NCBI GenBank assembly: GCA_001970955.1
Contig: MPUH01000883.1
Coordinates: 1-30,706, forward strand
DNA: 30,706 bases
Origin: Stentor coeruleus
Taxonomy: Eukaryota; Ciliophora; Heterotrichea; Heterotrichida; Stentoridae
Reading direction: 5' to 3'
Below, one piece after another: positions 1-9,292 of this stretch (within the stretch, counting starts at the first letter, position 1; every line of letters starts with the position of its first letter). The notes under the pieces are model-generated. The model was not told where the DNA came from and made no database searches. It saw nothing but the letters and a program-made list of their open reading frames with translations. Position numbers and translations under genes: made by a program.

Positions 1-41
1 TTTCTGGTCTCTGGTACAAGTTCTTGATCTTTTTTCACCAT
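1..41 (-). CDS. 5' end of an unidentified gene, cut by the left window edge
   Basis: On the minus strand an ATG at 41..39 opens a frame that stays open to the window edge (13 codons, beginning MVKKDQELVPETR). It is preceded by an A/T-rich leader ending in CACTAAA, similar to the A-rich contexts before the other starts here. The flank at 42-240 is almost free of C on the plus strand, which is the composition seen upstream of other minus-strand genes in this window. Too short to identify; the product is unknown. Confidence 0.4.
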   Translation of the reverse strand, partial: MVKKDQELVPETR

Positions 42-544
42 TTTAGTGACTATTATAAAATATGTGATAGAATGTTTGATAAGAAAATTGAAGGAAGTTT
101 GATAGATAAGAGGAATTGAGTTATGATGATAATGATAATGATTTTTTTATATAATTTTTTGATAATATTTTATAGTAAAGGGGAAGGTATTGATTATTGA
201 GTAGGATTAAATCTGGATAATGAAGGTTGATAGTTTTCACTAAAATCGGCATAAGTATAGTTTAGCTAGGTATAAAATCATATATTGAATATAGCACAAT
301 ATCAAACTTAACTAAATCCTAAAACACATTTAAAATCTCAACAATCCTATTCATAACAATAAACCAAATTAAAAATCCTATACAAAATACAAATATTTCA
401 ATCCTCTTAGCTGAACTCATAGCACATCTTTTTTATAAAACCTAATTTACCCTATAAACTAAACACAAAATCCAATCATACTAACATCAAAAATTTCTCT
501 ATCAAAAAAATCTCTATTTAATACTAACTTTTATATGAAACTAT
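42..544. other. Intergenic, two composition domains
   Basis: No gene is seen. Positions 60-240 have almost no C on the plus strand and 290-540 almost no G. The switch fits the 5' flank of the edge gene meeting the 3' flank of the tetraspan gene. No repeat or RNA recognised. Confidence 0.6.
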
Positions 545-1459
545 TTAGCTTTTAGGTGGATAGCTTGATTGAAATGCATTTGGGTCTCCAACATAATTCC
601 CAGCAGGGTATTGAGGTGTAGGGTACTGAGGTGCAGGGACACCATTTTGCATATAATACTGTGGCGGTGGAGGAGGAATAATAACAGGGTTTGCATAAGG
701 AACTGCTCCAGGATATGGGGCCATGACAGTAATATTATTAGTAACCTCATCAATCTTCTTTCTAAATCCATGTGAACCAGCACTTTTCTGTATTTTACAA
801 GCAATTATACAGAAGAAAATCACAATAAAAGGGATTATCAACAAGATAAAAAGTGCCAAATTGGAACCGTCAGACGTACAAATTTCAGGTCTTTCACCAT
901 CCTTTGGATCTTTTGAACAATGTTGCCCAAAGTTAGCCCCCGTAAATGCAATCCATAAGAATAATCCTATATAATGAGACACCCACATGCAAGCTGAACA
1001 ACAGTAGGTTAGCCACATGCAGTTTGTACGACACATATAACAGCCCATAGCAGAAGCCCAACAAACTATTGAAATCAAAGCTATGATTTCACAGATTATA
1101 AAAGCTCCTGAACCCCAGGCTAAGAGAGCGAATTGCGCACAGATGGACTGGTCGTAATCTGAGTCTGTTTCATCGTAGTAGTTGCACCAGTCATTAGCAA
1201 GCTGGCTGTATGAGCCATCACATCCTTCTTTGCACATTGTCAGACTTCCTTCAAACTTATTTCCGCTGTAAAATTTGCTTCCATCCGGAACGTCTCTCCA
1301 GTATTCATCATTATAACCATAAAGGTCATTTTCTGTATAAACCCATTTAGGTGACCCAAGCGATCCAATCATTAGGACTATTAAAAACAATTGAAGGGCA
1401 AAAAAAATAATCCACCAAGCTCGGTAAGTGCATTTCCATAGTTTAGGATAGTCTCCCAT
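545..1459 (-). CDS. Four-transmembrane protein with proline-rich C-terminal tail
   Basis: The 304-residue protein has four hydrophobic segments at about residues 14-34, 109-136, 150-172 and 199-222. A large Cys-containing loop (C76, C80, C92, C107) lies between TM1 and TM2, and a smaller loop (C181, C194) between TM3 and TM4. This is the topology of claudin/PMP22 or tetraspanin-like proteins, but the claudin signature (GLW..C..C) and the tetraspanin CCG are not present as such, so the family is not assigned. TM2-TM3 is very Cys-rich, suggesting S-acylation. The cytosolic tail (about 245-304) is rich in Pro, Tyr and Gln, with a run of six prolines, and may bind SH3/WW-type partners. The start is the first ATG after an A/T leader; the stop is TAA. 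The frame is uninterrupted. Probably a plasma-membrane or vesicle protein of unknown role. Confidence 0.8.
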   Translation of the reverse strand: MGDYPKLWKCTYRAWWIIFFALQLFLIVLMIGSLGSPKWVYTENDLYGYNDEYWRDVPDGSKFYSGNKFEGSLTMCKEGCDGSYSQLANDWCNYYDETDSDYDQSICAQFALLAWGSGAFIICEIIALISIVCWASAMGCYMCRTNCMWLTYCCSACMWVSHYIGLFLWIAFTGANFGQHCSKDPKDGERPEICTSDGSNLALFILLIIPFIVIFFCIIACKIQKSAGSHGFRKKIDEVTNNITVMAPYPGAVPYANPVIIPPPPPQYYMQNGVPAPQYPTPQYPAGNYVGDPNAFQSSYPPKS

Positions 1460-2721
1460 TTATTATAAGCACATTAGTTGGTTAGTTATATACGGTTATT
1501 ATTATAAGCAAAGTTTAACCTATAAATTTCTATTGAAAATTGTAAGAAGCTGTGATTGAAGATTAGTTTTTACTTAATAAATTTTTAGGCCTGTTTGTGG
1601 AGAAACAAATGGAAGGGATTTTGATTAAGGTTTGAAAATATGAATATTGGATTAGTATAAGGATTAATAAAGTTTTTAGGTTTTGAAGTTGAATAAAAGA
1701 CTTATATATGAGTATAATAAAAGAAAAAAGATATAGTAGGTGGTATAGTAAAGCTTATTGGTTGATAAAATATATTAAAATATAATAGTCTGAGTTATTG
1801 ATAGATAAAATATATTAAAATATAATAGTCTGAGTTATTGAAATTTAGTAGGGAGTACTGGGAAGAATCGTTTTATATGTTTATTTGGTTTTTTTTAGGG
1901 TTTAGTGCTTTAAAATGAGTTTATGGATTTCATTTCCCTTAGTATTAAAGATTAAAATATATATGCTTATTGTTATTAAACATCTTTAAACTTAAGCTAC
2001 TTAGATTTATTAACAGAAACCTTACTAGCATATAATTAGTTTAATATCTATACGATTTTTATTATAATCTTAACAAAATACTTATTGTTTTGAATTTATC
2101 TAATTTTTTATTCTATTAAAGAAGTTTTCTTTATGAATTATTTTATGTTTTGTTGCTTTCGCATATAGAATAATTAACTATGATAAATCAACCATAAAAT
2201 ATAATAAATACAATTTACCCGGGACTATAACTTCTTAAACAACCATTATTCTTAATAAAAAATACTTCATAAAAATTAAAAACTTTGATTCTATCATTAT
2301 CGATAATCCATTAACTTAATCACTAATAAATAAAGCACTTGCCAATAAAACAAATATAATCTTCTAAACTACCAACTTTATCATTAACAGAACTCTCAAC
2401 TTATAATAAATAAAAATTCCTATATAATTAAAGCACACTATTTATATCTAAATAACCCTTATCTTAATAATGCTAAACCATTAATGCCCCAAATTAATAA
2501 TAAGAATCATGGTGCAATTTTTTTTATCATTTTATCTCTCATATCATTATCTTTTCTCCTTTTAACCAATATATATTCTGAAACAATTTCTTATGCTTAT
2601 TATTAGCAAAATATATAAAAAGTATACACTTTCAATATACCAAGTATTATTCAAGTTATTAAGCATAAACCCATACCTTATTCTTGACTTATAACCTTGC
2701 TATGCTTGTAATTCACAGATT
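1460..2721. other. Intergenic, 1.26 kb
   Basis: No convincing gene. The part next to the tetraspan start (1500-1900) is G-rich and C-poor on the plus strand; from about 2200 it becomes C-rich and G-poor. It contains the 40-bp-period repeat listed separately. The rest is simple A/T-rich sequence. Confidence 0.6.
1764..1840. repeat. Tandem repeat, 40-bp period, two copies
   Basis: A perfect 37-bp segment at 1764-1800 recurs at 1804-1840, with 3 bp between. It begins GATAAAATATATT and ends GAGTTATTG. No N lies between the copies, so this is probably a genuine small tandem duplication rather than an assembly join. Confidence 0.85.
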
Positions 2722-3695
2722 TTTTTTGTATTTTAATAAAAATATAAGGGTTCACTTTTATAGACAAATATTAAATTATCATCCAAATCAAAGGCCCTAG
2801 AGAAAATATCAGGACTTCTATAAGCATACATAGAAAAAAAAATTAATGTAAAATAACAACAAAGGCTGAGAAATATATAATCATCTGGTTTAAAGATATG
2901 AGGAGTTCTGAAATGCCTAAACTTTATCATAAAAAAATATTAGGTCCAATGCACAAAAGCATGCTAAGTTAATAAAGTTATGCTTTTTACTAGTAAAAAC
3001 CTCAATCAAATCTGCACTAATCTATCTGATATATCAAACCTCAAATAAATCTTTTAAATTTATTCCTGTAATATTAAATTCTACTATAACCTAAAAATTA
3101 TAAGCTAAAATTAAATCAAAAATATGTGCTGGAAAATCATTCATAATCATAGTTATTATTATAGTATTCCTAATATCAATATCTTATAATATATAAATAC
3201 TTCCCTTTAAAACTCCTGAGTGATTATTAAAATTAAAAACTTGCCAAAGATTTTTTTTAGGGATTTTACATGGAATACTTATGTTGTGGTTAATAAAATT
3301 AAGATTTTGAAGAATTTGCTTATTAATGAGGATGAATTCATAGAAAAGTTGACACGTTTGGTAGTTTTATTATGCTAATTTAGTAGAGTTTTATTTGATT
3401 TGATAATTTTTTTACTATTTGCAGTAAAATTGTATTATCTTTAACTTTAAGGGAATTTTTGGCTGATTCAAGGTTTTCTTAAGATGTTTATGATTTAGAC
3501 TTTTGATGAGTTTGGGAATGAGTTGCTTTGACATATAATTTTACGAGGTGAAAGATAGAAAATTTATGTTTTTATAACCGTATTTTCCATAACAATTTCT
3601 TGACCTGCAAATACAGTAGCCTTTCCATAAGGCTTTAAATATTTCCTAACTTTTTCATCAATAATATGCATTAAAGACCACAACTTCTAAAGCAA
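2722..3695 (-). pseudogene. Decayed OSCA/TMEM63 channel copy (upper relic)
   Basis: Several stretches match the intact channel gene at 3924-6406 in the same order and strand, but with stops and frame breaks between them. At 3560-3690 the minus strand encodes IIDEKVRKYLKPYG, like INKDQVLDYFTPYG of the intact gene's cytosolic domain. At 2950-3230 nucleotide runs match the segment of the intact gene at about 4490-4830, including ACTAGTAAAAA and ATAGTATTCC. At 2733-2930 an open stretch reads FRTP....MYAYRSPDIF, against YRTP....IYAYGSSEIF. The coding frame is destroyed. This is a dead paralogue, older than the assembly duplications, and not a small gene. Confidence 0.8.
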
Positions 3696-3923
3696 AATCA
3701 GAAATCTTAAAATCATTTTTTTCCTTTACACAATATTTAATTTATAAATCTCATATCAAAAATTCCAAACTCATCACAAAACCTAAAATTCACATTTTAC
3801 TAAACCCATACTATTTCAAAAACTCTTAAATTTCTTCTAGCCTTATTTATCAATAACAACACTTCCTATAAAATCATCCTAAACAGTGATTAAATAAAAT
3901 TATCATATTTAATTATATGAATC

Positions 3924-6406
3924 TTACACAAGTGAATTCTCAATTTTTTCGCTATTATTTTCATTTTCATCATCATTTTCATTTCCAATCTTGCTACTCT
4001 CAATCTCTTTTTTCTTATGTGCAACAGAATCCAAAGCGCATATCAAAATATTATATTCCGGGTTTTCATATATATTATAAGAAGTAATTCCACTAAACTT
4101 AGACTCAGCCTTAAGTTTAGTAAAACTAGCATTAAGTATATGGTTTTCATCATAAATTCTCCCTTTCCTAAACTTTTTAACTCTAAAAACATCCAATCTC
4201 CTAAGGGCAAAAATAGTTAAAAAGCTCAACCCAATGACAATCATATTAACAATTCCATGTACTTTACCGATTCTCCCTAAAAATGATGTATGATGAGGAA
4301 TAACATAAGGGTTTATATCATTTTTTATAAACCCAGTTGGGAAAATCTCAGATGATCCATAAGCATAAATCGCGAAAATACAATGGAATATCACAGCAAA
4401 AGGCATGAATTTCAATATATTATTGTTTATATTATGAGAATACACAGGTGGGGTCCTATAATATCTTAACAAAAGTATTTTATTTGTCCAATATGTAACA
4501 AATAACATCATTCCACATAATATATTCAAAAAAGGTATCCCAGCTGAATACATATAACTAGTAAAAATCACAGCAAGTAACTGAGAAAGACTATCAGAAA
4601 TATCAAAATTCGGCCCCCTAAAGAACTTATTAAGTTTATACTGGCTTTTAAAACATTTATAAAAAACCCTACGTTTCAATTTGCTTAAAGGGTATAAAAA
4701 CACTAAATCAAATACATGTGGGGAAAAAATACTTACAATAATAGTCACTGTTATAGTATTCCCAACATCATCATACCATTCACGTGTCAAATCAGAATAT
4801 TTCCCTTGAACAACCCCAAAAGAAAAACTAGAATTCGCTAATAAAGTTGTTAGTCCAGTATTGAAAAACATTAATATTGAAGTTGTTGTAAGGATATAAT
4901 TTCTTCGTTGGGTTTTATATTTAAATCGTTGATATTTGCTTAAGACGTTTATAATTATTTTGAGTAAGATGTTTACTATTATTATAACTGCGCTTACTGA
5001 TGTATTTATTGATGCTGAGGCTGTAAAAGATTTTATATAAACATTACAGAATTCTGCTAGGTCGTTGTTTATTATAAGTTTATCAATTTCTTGTTGTTTA
5101 CAGTAACAATTGATTTCATTTTGTTTTATGTAAAGAGTTTTAGCTTGGTCTGTGCTTAAACTACCTGAAACATTGAGTTCTTTACAAGATGAGGAGGTTG
5201 GGATAGATTTATAGTAAGCTTTTATACCGTAAATCATAATGAAGGATATTATGATGATCATAAGAGTTAGTATAAGAATTGGGATACGGGTTTTCATACG
5301 TTTGAGGTTGCGGTATTCAAGGTTCTCCCAAAGGATGTCTGAAGGGTCAGGAGCGCTTTTTACTTTGAGTCTGAAATCCATTTTTCGCCTATCATAATTT
5401 TTCCCAAACAACCTGTGATTATGCTTTTCAGAATTTTCTTTAATAAAATTTAGTTTGCTTTCAATAGTATCAAATACCACAAAAACTTTATCTACCATAA
5501 GTTCATCATGAGTTTCTTTTAAAGCCGTTTTAGAATTCAAAATTTTCAGGGCAATTTCAGTCGATCTGACTCGATTCATGTTGTAACTTTCCCGTCTTTC
5601 NGGGCAATTTCAGTCGATCTGACTCGATTCATGTTGTAACTTTCCCGTCTTTCTAATTCCTGTTTATATGAAATCTCAAAAATTCTCTTGAATTCTTTTA
5701 AATGACCTTTATAGACCCTTGAAAGGTATATTTCAATAACTTCACCATATGGAGTGAAGTAGTCTAGAACTTGATCTTTGTTGATATAAGGTGGAAAACC
5801 TTCAATTTCTAGAGAAAAGTCAGACACATGGAAATGCGACACTCCTGATTTTTCTATGGTTTTATGTGAAAGCCAAGCATACATCAATATAAAAAATAAA
5901 AATACAATACTGCTTAAAACATCAACAGGCCACAATTTCTCAAGACTATCTTTACTTTTCTGCATATCAGCCAAAGCATTTTCTAATACAGTTTCATATA
6001 TTTTTACCCCATCCTGATTAGCTAAAGTGAAATAAGTATATCTTTGATTCTGATAAGTGCTTCTAAACCCTTCTCCTGAATAATTACTATACAAACTATA
6101 GCTTGATATTATGGAAAGCACAAAAAACAATATCCCAAATTGTTTAATAAAGTAAAAGTATAATTGCAAACCAATTCCGTATTTTCCTAGTTGATGACCT
6201 CTGGTTTTGCAAATAGGATACAAATGATAATCTTCATTTTCATCAATAATTCTTATGCTATTCTTTTCTCTATACATCTCAGCCTGGACTATATTCGCCT
6301 TTTCAACTTTTTGAGCAATGCTTTTAAAAACAAAAACTGAGTTCGTTGCTTCTCCTGTTTCTTTTGTTTCTGGCTCAGATTGACCTCTTACCGTCAAAAA
6401 TTCCAT
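3924..6406 (-). CDS. OSCA/TMEM63 (CSC1-like) mechanosensitive cation channel, one gene split by an assembly overlap
   Basis: As printed the frame breaks near 5580, but a 52-bp stretch is present on both sides of the N at 5601. Dropping one copy and the N (53 nt) gives a single continuous frame of 809 residues. Features in order: cytosolic N-terminus, TM at about 85-106, an extracellular loop with possible N-glycosylation (NYSG), TM at 161-180, a cytosolic RRM-like region (about 193-335; GFPPYIN...YGEVIEIYLSR), the family motif PDPSDILWENL at 335-345, then a multi-TM block corresponding to the RSN1_7TM domain (about 355-720) containing FDISDSLSQLL. The charged acidic C-terminus is cytosolic. 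OSCA/TMEM63 proteins are osmosensitive or mechanosensitive Ca2+-permeable channels; that role is inferred from family. The gene is intronless. Two relics flank it, suggesting former tandem amplification. Confidence 0.85.
5549..5653. repeat. Assembly overlap around single N (52 bp twice)
   Basis: Positions 5549-5600 and 5602-5653 are identical, separated only by N at 5601. They begin GGGCAATTTCAG and end CCGTCTTTC. This is the signature of two contigs joined without merging. The 53-nt excess creates a false frameshift in the channel gene. Confidence 0.92.
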
Positions 6407-7232
6407 ATAATATTACAATACCCATAATAATTATGCTTATTGCTTAATAGATGAGATACCAACACATAAACCTTTATTCAACCATTAAAAGCATTATAAA
6501 GCTTTTAAAAGTCCACAAAAATACTTTAATTAATTATCAAAACAATTTTCGTTTAAAAGTAAAAAATCATCTGAATTTTCTCGTCTAGAAGCACTTTTTT
6601 ACATATAAAAATAAACTGATTTTCTGATTACTCTTGCTATCAATAACCTAAGATTTATTATCCCATCTTATTTACTTTATGATAATTATACGCTTAAATT
6701 TTATTTCCTTAAAAATTAATATTTTCTCAAGGATTCTTACCCAATTTATCATTTTCTCTAATTTTCAAGCTTAAGTTTATTATTCATATGATTTTTATAA
6801 ACACATCATTTTCACTAAAGAAATTTATGTTTCCTGGCGACTATTACTTGAGTTTAAAGTATGAATCAAGTTTTTATAGCCTGGGTTTTCATTTATATGT
6901 TTTGAATCTAGAAAATTTTTACCATTTAATTCGATTGACTAAAACTGTATCTGTCACAAGAGTTTTTCGATGACTCACAATGAAGAGTTGAAAACTTCTT
7001 GTAGATGATATTATATTTATAGGATTAGTATTGAAACCAGACTGAGAACTATGATAGTCTTATAAACCATCTTTGAGTTTCTTTTGATAAACATCTAGAA
7101 AACTGATGTGATTAGGAAAATGTAACAGGTTTTTTTGTTTGATAAAGGGAAATCTTTGAAGAATTATAAGGCAAAATTGCAAAAAGATAGTGAAAAATAC
7201 AGATAAAAAGGGGGAAAGTATAAGCCTTGTGT
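6407..7232. other. Intergenic, 0.83 kb
   Basis: Left half is A/T/C-rich leader of the channel gene. At 6788-7230 the plus strand has coding-looking patches (for example FDKGKSLKNYKAKLQKDSEKY near 7140-7200) broken by stops; I could not assign them. Possibly a relic, but no family is recognised. Confidence 0.4.
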
Positions 7233-7720
7233 TTAGATTATATGAATAAAAGTTGGAGTATGATGATGTTTTAATATCAATACATTATTAAGCATATAAT
7301 TCAATATAAAATATGCAAAGTAAATAATTATCAGCATAGGCATTACTAGTGAATATACATATGAAGTAAAATCAACAACTAAAACTTGAGCTAAACTGTC
7401 AGATATATCGAAACTCGCCATCTGAAAAAAAAAATATTAAGTTTATATTGAACTTTTAAAGCATTTTGAAAATGATATATTTGGTAAATAATTAGTATTA
7501 TAATAAGCTTTGATTCTATAGATCCCTATAATTTGCAAGATAATAACTGCTGTTGTAACAATAAATATTGATATTCTAACTTTCAAAAGATCAAGGTAAA
7601 TATATTATATTTCCTATATATACCAACAAAATCCTTTAGTCCAGTAGTATTTTTTTTAAAATCAGTGACAATTTACCCTGACCTATACAAAACCACATAT
7701 TTTCATTATCTCCTGCATTA
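7233..7720 (-). pseudogene. Decayed OSCA/TMEM63 channel copy (lower relic)
   Basis: A 62-residue open stretch at 7233-7421 reads FDISDSLAQVLVVDFTSYVY, matching FDISDSLSQLLAVIFTSYMY of the intact channel, and continues to HHTPTF, matching YRTPPV. Immediately upstream on the minus strand (7437-7490) KCFKS and LN.FF match KCFKSQYKLNKFF, but in a shifted frame. Near 7640 the run TAGTCCAGTA matches the intact gene at about 4850. The order and strand agree with the intact gene. The N-terminal half is missing, and the SNF1-like kinase gene begins 140 bp further on. Truncated, frame-broken relic. Confidence 0.78.
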
Positions 7721-7859
7721 ACCCTACAATTTTATATATTCCATAAATAAATTATCACATTAATTATATTATCCAAACGAAAAATCATGAGCGTTTTCAC
7801 ATTCCAAAGGACTTTTTCTCGATGTGTTCTGACTAAGCTCTTTGCTTTTATTCTCAGTT

Positions 7860-9236
7860 TTAATATACAGCCTGTTTCCTAAATATTTTTTTACTTAATC
7901 TTCCTGGCATATTAACAGGTTTAGGTATACTTGGTTCTTGAGGTTTAATCTGTACTCTAGCAGTTGTCCCTCTTGATGGAGTTACAGAGTATTTTCTATG
8001 TCTAATTTTTTTTTCTGCAACAATTGTCTTATTATTAAGACTAACTGGGCTTACATCTCTTGCTGTGTTATTTCCATTTCTTTCAATTTTACCTGATCGG
8101 TTAAGGAATTTTTTTGCTAATAAAAAGTATGTTGCTGTTATGTGGTTGTGTCTTTTATTTTCTAATTGTTTTTTAGCTTCTTCTTCTTCTAAACCTAAGC
8201 TACCCATTATTTTGATAATTTTATCATCAATTTTCCTGTCGATTGGTGGCAAGCTTCGGAAGGAGGTTATTGAACACCAGGGATGAGACCGAATTTGTTC
8301 TATGCTGAAACGCTCGTCGGGGTTTGTGTTGAGAATTTTCTTGATCAGATCACGGCATTCGGTACTGACCCACTTTGCGCATTTAAACTCACCAATGAGG
8401 ATTTTTTTATATAACAGCCCAGTGTTTGGGTCTTCAAAAGGCAAATACCCACAGACCAAGGCAAAAAGCACTATCCCCAAACTCCAAACATCTGACTTGC
8501 ATCCATTATACCTTTTCCCAGCAATCATTTCCGGAGCTGCATAACAAGGACTACCACAAGCAGTCTTAAGCGTTTCACTCGCTTTAAACTTAATACNAAC
8601 TATCCCCAAACTCCAAACATCTGACTTGCATCCATTATACCTTTTCCCAGCAATCATTTCTGGAGCTGCATAACAAGGACTACCACAAGCAGTCTTAAGC
8701 GTTTCACTCGCTTTAAACTTAATACTCAATCCAAAATCCACAATTTTTATATTGTTTTCATTATCAACAAGTAAATTCTCAGGTTTTAAATCCCTATGAG
8801 CCACTCCAATCCCATGCAAATACTCTAACCCCGTAAGAGTTTGTGTAAAAATCCTACAAGCATGAGTTTCTTTAACTTTCCCATGTGCTACTATATAATC
8901 AAAAAGTTCTCCACCATTCGCGAATTCCATAATCAAATAGAACTGTTTAGGGGTTTCTATAATTTCATACAATTGAACAATATTTTGATGTTTGACTATT
9001 TTCAAGATATTAATTTCCCTAGACACTCTTTCAGCATCGCTTGCATCTTTGATTTTTTCTTTTTCTAAGATTTTTACAGCTACTCGTTCCCCGGTCAAAA
9101 TATGATGTCCTAGTTTAACTTTTCCAAAAGTCCCTTGACCTATAGTTTTCCCTATCATATAATGGCCAATATTCTTAGCTCGTTGGGTTTTTGTCCTTGG
9201 AAGACTTGATGATCGTGACCTAAATTGGCATTACAT
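7860..9236 (-). CDS. SNF1/AMPK-like Ser/Thr protein kinase with UBA-like domain; start codon split by an intron
   Basis: The spliced gene is complement(join(7860..9219,9235..9236)). Removing the 15-nt intron 9220-9234 makes AT+G a start codon and adds 21 residues (beginning MSRSSSLPRT) before IGHYMIGKTIGQGTFGKV. After collapsing a false in-frame 43-residue duplication at the N (8597) the protein is 410 residues. Kinase signatures: Gly loop GQGTFGKV, VAVK (K50), HRDLKPEN (D144), DFG (D162), activation loop LKTACGSPCYAAPE with T177 in the position phosphorylated by LKB1-type kinases. A region at about 300-350 (LGLEEEEAKKQLENKRHNHITATYFLLAKK, shown in part) resembles the UBA-like autoinhibitory domain of SNF1/MARK kinases. 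The C-terminus is basic. Likely role: energy or polarity signalling. The gene lies 56 bp upstream of the DHX37 stop. Confidence 0.9.
8470..8725. repeat. Assembly overlap around single N (127 bp twice)
   Basis: Positions 8470-8596 recur at 8599-8725 with one difference (C at 8532, T at 8661); N is at 8597. The 129-nt offset is a multiple of three, so the kinase frame continues but residues from IKFKASET to SLGIV are falsely doubled, including a second activation loop. Confidence 0.92.
9220..9234 (-). other. 15-nt spliceosomal intron inside the start codon
   Basis: On the minus strand the sequence is GTAATGCCAATTTAG, GT...TAG, with A at position 10. It sits between AT and G of the initiator codon of the SNF1-like kinase. 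Unspliced, the kinase frame has no upstream ATG before an in-frame TAA. Spliced, it gains ATG TCA CGA TCA. Confidence 0.82.
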
Positions 9237-9292
9237 TTATATATTCCTAGACTTATTTACTTAATAAACCTTGTGTTTAGTTTTTATGGGTT

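Noticed and set aside
2733..2930. 65-codon minus-strand open frame as an independent small gene
   Set aside because: Its sequence aligns with the intact OSCA channel and is part of a longer frame-broken relic.
8470..8725. Genuine duplicated activation segment in the kinase
   Set aside because: The duplicate is separated by N and matches the overlap pattern at all other gaps.
7860..9158. Ciliate code with reassigned stops
   Set aside because: Long genes here contain no internal TAA, TAG or TGA codons, and Trp is encoded by TGG, so there is no sign of reassignment.
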